Source of the DNA: Prevotella sp. CAG:485
GTDB lineage: Bacteria > Bacteroidota > Bacteroidia > Bacteroidales > Muribaculaceae
NCBI GenBank assembly: GCA_000437495.1
Contig: FR897863.1
Coordinates: forward strand, 1 to 8,261
Direction of reading: 5' to 3'
Length of the DNA: 8,261 nucleotides
The position numbers were made by a program, and so were the translations under genes. The notes under the pieces were generated by a model that was not told where the DNA came from, did no database searches, and worked only from the letters and a program-made list of their open reading frames with translations. Positions 5,464-8,261 of this stretch are shown here, piece after piece. Position 1 is the first letter of the stretch. The number at the start of each line of letters is the position of its first letter.

Positions 5464-6758
5464 TGCAATATTCACAGGCACTCGATTATCTCTTCGGCAG
5501 TCTCCCTATGTTTCAGCGCATAGGCGCAGCAGCTTACAAACCGGGTCTCGAACGTGTACAGTGGCTCGACGAAGTCCTCGGCCACCCGCACCAAAAGTTT
5601 GCAACTATACACATAGCCGGCACCAACGGCAAAGGGTCGGTGAGTCATCTTATAGCCGCCTCGCTTCAGGCGCAAGGCTATAAGGTGGGACTTTACACCT
5701 CACCTCATCTTGTCGATTTCCGCGAACGCATCAGGGTGAACGGCAACATGATACCGCGTGGCGCAGTGGCCGACTTCGTGGAGCAATATGCTGTGGAACC
5801 TGGTCCTGACTCACCCTCGTTCTTCGAGCTGACCATGGGCATGGCATTCGATTTCTTCGCCCGCTCAAACGTTGACATCGCCGTGATAGAGACCGGCATG
5901 GGAGGCCGCCTCGACAGCACCAACATCATAACGCCGCTGCTGAGCGTCATCACCAACGTGAGCTATGACCATACTCAGTTTTTAGGTCGCACGCTGCCCG
6001 AGATAGCCTTTGAAAAAGCCGGCATCATAAAGAAGAATGTACCTGTGGTAATTGGCGAGCGTCATGCGGAAACGGCACCGGTGTTTGAGAAGAAAGCCAA
6101 GGAGATGGACGCGCCGCTGATTTTTGCTTCCGACAATCCGTTTGCTTTCAATGTGGAACGCGAAAAACGCACCGGCATGTGGCACATCACCCATCCCTTA
6201 GGCATAGAAGCCAGATGTCCGTTAGGCGGCGATTATCAGGCACATAACATCCTCACGGCGCTCCATGCACTGGCACGTCTGGAGAGCCATCCCACATCGC
6301 CCGAGGCCATTGCCCGCGGCTTCAGCCGTGTTTGCGAAATGACAGGGTTGATGGGCAGATGGATGCAGACCTCGGAGGAGCCAGTGATAATCTGCGACAC
6401 AGGTCATAACATTGCCGGCATAGAAAGCAATTCTGCCCAGCTGCAAAACTGGCAGCTGCTGCATCCGGAGGGTCAGCTGCATGTCATCCTGGGCTTCGTC
6501 AGCGATAAGGACGTAGACCATATCCTCCCGTTGCTTCCCGCCGGCGCTCTCTATTACTTCACACAGGCGTCCGTGCCGCGTGCCATGCCGGTGGAAATGC
6601 TTGCCGATTTGGCGGCTCGCAACGGCATTCAGGGATTGTTGTCAGGTTCAGTGCCCGAAGCCGTTGACCAGGCTCTCTCCTCAGCGGCGCCGCAGGATTT
6701 AATCTTCATCGGCGGCTCAACGTTCGTAGTAGCCGATTATCTGGCTTCCCTGCAGTAA
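5463..6758 (+). CDS. folC: bifunctional folylpolyglutamate/dihydrofolate synthase
   Basis: 431 aa, full length. FolC adds glutamate to dihydropteroate and then further glutamates to reduced folates, using ATP, in the cytoplasm; it belongs to the Mur ligase family. Seen: P-loop GTNGKGS at 53-59, TSPHL at 79-83, ETGMGGRLDSTN at 143-154 with the Mg-binding Glu143, YDH at 168-170, EKAGIIK at 184-190 with Lys185 as the expected carbamylated Lys, GRW at 298-300, DTGHN at 312-316 (many homologues have DGAHN) and GGSTFVVAD at 417-425 near the end. No key residue is missing. The ATG overlaps the preceding TAA as TAATG and no ribosome site is seen, so translation is likely coupled to the CHR gene by termination-reinitiation. 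A hairpin terminator follows about 36 nt after the stop. Confidence 0.96.
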   Translation: MQYSQALDYLFGSLPMFQRIGAAAYKPGLERVQWLDEVLGHPHQKFATIHIAGTNGKGSVSHLIAASLQAQGYKVGLYTSPHLVDFRERIRVNGNMIPRGAVADFVEQYAVEPGPDSPSFFELTMGMAFDFFARSNVDIAVIETGMGGRLDSTNIITPLLSVITNVSYDHTQFLGRTLPEIAFEKAGIIKKNVPVVIGERHAETAPVFEKKAKEMDAPLIFASDNPFAFNVEREKRTGMWHITHPLGIEARCPLGGDYQAHNILTALHALARLESHPTSPEAIARGFSRVCEMTGLMGRWMQTSEEPVIICDTGHNIAGIESNSAQLQNWQLLHPEGQLHVILGFVSDKDVDHILPLLPAGALYYFTQASVPRAMPVEMLADLAARNGIQGLLSGSVPEAVDQALSSAAPQDLIFIGGSTFVVADYLASLQ

Positions 6759-6794
6759 CTCACGCTTTACATCTAACTCACATATATACAACAA

Positions 6795-6833
6795 GATAGG
6801 CCGGTTTCACAACCAGCCTATCCTGCGTGTTTT
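6795..6833 (+). terminator. terminator of the CHR-folC unit
   Basis: A 7-bp outer stem (6795-6801 with 6816-6822), a C/A mismatch, and a 4-bp inner stem (6803-6806 with 6811-6814) close a TCAC loop. A run of four T (6830-6833) comes 7 nt after the stem, so termination may be less efficient than at 4042. Confidence 0.75.
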
Positions 6834-6948
6834 ACATAATACTTTTTCGAACTAACCTAACATCATGAAACGATTTGTCTTTCTTATTTGACTATAAAAC
6901 GCCACCAATTCAAAAAAGGTTGCATCAGCCTGTTTATTTAACGTTAAT

Positions 6949-6956
6949 TAACTTTG
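6949..6956 (+). promoter_or_regulatory. -7-like promoter element in the intergenic region
   Basis: TAACTTTG matches TAnnTTTG exactly and sits in AT-rich DNA. No TTTG or TTG lies at the right distance upstream (TTG at 6920-6922 is 26 bp away). If used, transcription would start near 6962, just before the hairpin at 6972, giving either a very short RNA or a leader of about 200 nt for the gene at 7159. Confidence 0.45.
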
Positions 6957-6971
6957 CCCGGTACTCCTAAC

Positions 6972-7002
6972 AACGCTGTAACTCGTTGATATACAGCGTT
7001 TT
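6972..7002 (+). terminator. perfect 9-bp hairpin, possible attenuator
   Basis: AACGCTGTA at 6972-6980 pairs perfectly with TACAGCGTT at 6992-7000 around an 11-nt loop, and T continues to 7002 (four T from 6999). It lies about 10 nt after the predicted start from the 6949 element and about 155 nt before the next ATG, so it could stop transcription early or simply backstop folC read-through. Confidence 0.55.
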
Positions 7003-7080
7003 ATGTCAATTAATCAAAAGTTATTGCGTGAGCGGAAATTTATACTCCTCACATCTCAGCCCCAATCGGCATAAAAGGGA

Positions 7081-7100
7081 TTAGCGTATTTATTAGCGTA
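7081..7100. repeat. 8-bp direct repeat upstream of the anti-sigma-like gene
   Basis: TTAGCGTA occurs at 7081-7088 and 7093-7100, a period of 12 bp, ending 26 bp before a promoter-like element at 7126. Two copies about one helical turn apart, upstream of a promoter, are typical of binding sites for dimeric or tandem-binding regulators. The binding protein is unknown. Confidence 0.5.
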
Positions 7101-7125
7101 AAAAATTTTGTTGCCCGGGGTCTTA

Positions 7126-7133
7126 AACCTTTG
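7126..7133 (+). promoter_or_regulatory. weak -7-like element before the anti-sigma-like gene
   Basis: AACCTTTG differs from TAnnTTTG by one base and lies 25 nt before the ATG at 7159. TTTG at 7107-7110 is upstream but only 15 bp away, shorter than the usual 19-21. It could be an activator-dependent or alternative-sigma promoter. Confidence 0.35.
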
Positions 7134-7158
7134 GGCCAATTCATTGTCAATAATAAAA

Positions 7159-7674
7159 ATGAATAAAGAAGAAAAGATATATGCCAAGTTCGGACGCGAT
7201 GCCGGCTTCAAAGCTCCCGACGGATTTCTCGACAAGGTTTATGCCGAGGTAGAGAAGAACCGCGGCGAGTTGCCCGCTTACCGTCATAACGTCAAAGCCA
7301 CAGTATGGCAGAAGATTCGGCCATACGTGGCCCTTGCCGCCATGTTCGCAGGCATCTGGTGTATGATGAAAGTCTTCAATGTGGCTCAACAAACCACCAT
7401 CTCCGAGCCGGTGGCAATAGATATGTCGCAACCGGTGTCGCTCGACAATCCGCCGCAAGCCATAGCGCAGGCTGTGAACACCCCGGAAATTCAGGCCGAG
7501 ATGCAGGTTACTGACGCCGTGGTGGCAAGCGCTGAAACGGATATGGAGCTGGAGCAAGACATTCAGCAGTCGTACACCGACTTCTCCGACTTTGAAGAGG
7601 AGTTCAATTACGACTTCGACGAGGAATATGCCGATATGGACATAGATGCGTTGGTGGCCGACACGAAGCCCTGA
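7159..7674 (+). CDS. single-pass membrane protein, anti-sigma-factor-like
   Basis: 171 aa from the ATG at 7159; an in-frame upstream TTG at 7108 is rejected because it falls in the likely promoter. Residues 1-54 are charged and include FKAPDGFLDKVYAEVEKN (17-34), which resembles the cytoplasmic N-terminal segment of small Bacteroidota anti-sigma proteins. One membrane segment spans about 55-71. The rest should be periplasmic: a low-complexity polar region (72-127), then a strongly acidic, aromatic tail (128-166, with FEEEFNYDFDEEY at 145-157). No enzyme motif or zinc-binding HxxxCxxC is seen. It is followed by a Spy/CpxP-like gene, a pairing I associate with ECF sigma factor loci, but no sigma gene is upstream. 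The anti-sigma role is inference; the protein could equally be an envelope protein of unknown function. Confidence 0.8.
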   Translation: MNKEEKIYAKFGRDAGFKAPDGFLDKVYAEVEKNRGELPAYRHNVKATVWQKIRPYVALAAMFAGIWCMMKVFNVAQQTTISEPVAIDMSQPVSLDNPPQAIAQAVNTPEIQAEMQVTDAVVASAETDMELEQDIQQSYTDFSDFEEEFNYDFDEEYADMDIDALVADTKP

Positions 7675-7688
7675 AACCAAGCCCTGAA
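7666..7688 (+). repeat. 13-bp-period tandem duplication at a stop codon
   Basis: AAGCCCTGAA occurs at 7666-7675 and again at 7679-7688. The first copy encodes the last two codons and stop of the anti-sigma-like gene; the second lies just after it, out of frame. This looks like a recent small slippage duplication and does not alter the protein. Confidence 0.7.
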
Positions 7689-7719
7689 CATTGGCAATAG
7701 TTAAAAGGTTAAACAAGTA

Positions 7720-8184
7720 ATGAAACTTAAATACATCCTCATCACCCTGCTGGCATTGCTGGTCATCACCCCGGCATACGCCGACAAGCACAAGAAATGC
7801 GACCGCGAGAAATGGCGTAAGGATATGCGCGAATTCAAGCTGCGTTTTTTAGCTCAGGAGATGGAGTTGCGCGATGACCAGCAGAAGCAGTTCATTACCC
7901 TCTACACTCAGATGACTGAGGAGAAAGAGGCCCTGATGAAACGCACCTGTCAGGCGGTGGAGAAAATTGAGAAGCTCGACTCCCCCACCGAGGCCGATTA
8001 TAAAGCCGGCAGCGAGGCTCTGCTCAGAGCACGCGAGCAGGAAGTGGCCATTGACCGCAAATATGACGAAAAATTCCGCACCTTCCTCTCGGCCAAACAA
8101 ATCTTCAAGATGAAAGAGGCCGAACGGAAATTCAGAGATAAATTAAATGAGATGCGTCATAAAAGACCACCTCACAGAGAATAG
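7720..8184 (+). CDS. Spy/CpxP-like periplasmic LTxxQ protein
   Basis: 154 aa. A signal peptide (hydrophobic about 5-17, probable cleavage after PAYA at 18-21) precedes a highly charged, all-helical mature protein. Two LTxxQ-type motifs are visible: LRDDQ at 50-54 and LSAKQ at 123-127, with the family's preceding FLAQEMEL (43-50) and a long charged helix between. Spy and CpxP are periplasmic proteins that bind unfolded proteins or dampen envelope-stress signalling; related Bacteroidota proteins often sit beside ECF sigma/anti-sigma genes. Mature Cys27 and Cys76 could form a disulfide. The C-terminus is basic (HKRPPH). The gene lies 45 nt behind the anti-sigma-like gene with no promoter between, so they are probably one unit; AAAAGG at 7703-7708 is a weak ribosome site. 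It ends at a terminator. Chaperone activity is inferred. Confidence 0.85.
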   Translation: MKLKYILITLLALLVITPAYADKHKKCDREKWRKDMREFKLRFLAQEMELRDDQQKQFITLYTQMTEEKEALMKRTCQAVEKIEKLDSPTEADYKAGSEALLRAREQEVAIDRKYDEKFRTFLSAKQIFKMKEAERKFRDKLNEMRHKRPPHRE

Positions 8185-8195
8185 TTTCCGCTGTG

Positions 8196-8230
8196 AAAAG
8201 GGTATGGTCTTTTTGGCTATGCTCTTTTTT
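8196..8230 (+). terminator. intrinsic terminator after the Spy-like gene
   Basis: Fourteen pairs (8196-8209 with 8215-8228), including four G-U pairs, surround a five-T loop. The 3' arm ends in a run of six T (8225-8230). It closes the anti-sigma-like/Spy-like unit; the remaining 31 nt are AT-rich and contain no recognised feature. Confidence 0.8.
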
Positions 8231-8261
8231 ATTTAAGGAAACTTCTATAAATTAAACATTT

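Larger units (their letters stand above)
6759..7158. other. 400-bp gene-free stretch between folC and the anti-sigma-like gene
   Basis: No credible protein or tRNA gene is seen on either strand. In order it holds the folC terminator, an 8-codon ATG-to-stop reading frame (6865-6891) judged to be chance, a -7-like element at 6949, a perfect hairpin at 6972-7000, a direct repeat at 7081-7100 and a weak promoter-like element at 7126. It is the richest regulatory region of the window and probably serves the rightward gene pair. No trace of a sigma factor coding sequence is apparent here. Confidence 0.6.

Noticed and set aside
6865..6891. Eight-codon reading frame starting MKRF, a possible leader peptide
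   Set aside because: It has no ribosome site and no run of regulatory codons; a frame this short is expected by chance.
7111..7139. TTGCCC/GGGCCAA imperfect hairpin before the anti-sigma-like gene
   Set aside because: It needs a bulge, has a long loop, and overlaps the promoter-like element; not stronger than chance.
7147..7791. A 214-codon minus-strand open frame opposite the anti-sigma-like gene
   Set aside because: It covers the well-supported plus-strand gene, has no promoter or recognisable domain, and its His/Val/Leu-rich composition is what the reverse complement of an acidic, Glu/Asp-rich gene gives.
1..8261. CRISPR array, tRNA, rRNA, insertion sequence or prophage
   Set aside because: No regularly spaced repeats, cloverleaf-like sequence, transposase, integrase or paired terminal repeats with target duplications were seen.

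Overview
The window looks like ordinary chromosome from a gut-type member of the Bacteroidota, most likely Bacteroidales and possibly Muribaculaceae. The evidence is promoter elements of the form TAnnTTTG (with TTTG or TTG about 20 bp upstream at the best sites), an almost complete lack of Shine-Dalgarno sequences, lipoproteins with an acidic stretch after the lipidated Cys, and gene families typical of the group. Coding DNA is moderately GC-rich and intergenic DNA is strongly AT-rich. The family assignment is inference; the phylum is well supported.

Left part (1-2419): two minus-strand genes, apbE then rmuC, share a 4-bp ATGA overlap. A textbook promoter lies directly against the apbE start, and a hairpin terminator begins inside the last rmuC codons. 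A second, larger inverted repeat follows. Middle (2420-4076): a plus-strand DJ-1/PfpI-family gene diverges from apbE. After it come a long-stem hairpin, an AT-rich spacer and a 10-C homopolymer that sits where the -33 element of the next promoter should be. That promoter drives an unrecognised, probably surface-exposed lipoprotein, closed by a strong GAAA-tetraloop terminator.

Right-middle (4130-6834): a consensus promoter starts a three-gene unit of two short CHR-family (chromate transporter) halves and folC. The second CHR stop codon and the folC start share one base (TAATG). A hairpin terminator follows. Right end (6835-8261): a 400-bp gene-free stretch carries a -7-like element, a perfect 9-bp-stem hairpin with a short T run, and an 8-bp direct repeat with 12-bp period. 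It precedes a small single-pass protein resembling an anti-sigma factor and a Spy/CpxP-like periplasmic protein, closed by a terminator. No sigma factor gene is present in the window.

No clear new multi-gene system is visible. The most interesting signals are regulatory: promoters abutting start codons (predicted leaderless mRNAs), the poly-C tract in a lipoprotein promoter, and the structured leader before the anti-sigma/Spy-like pair.
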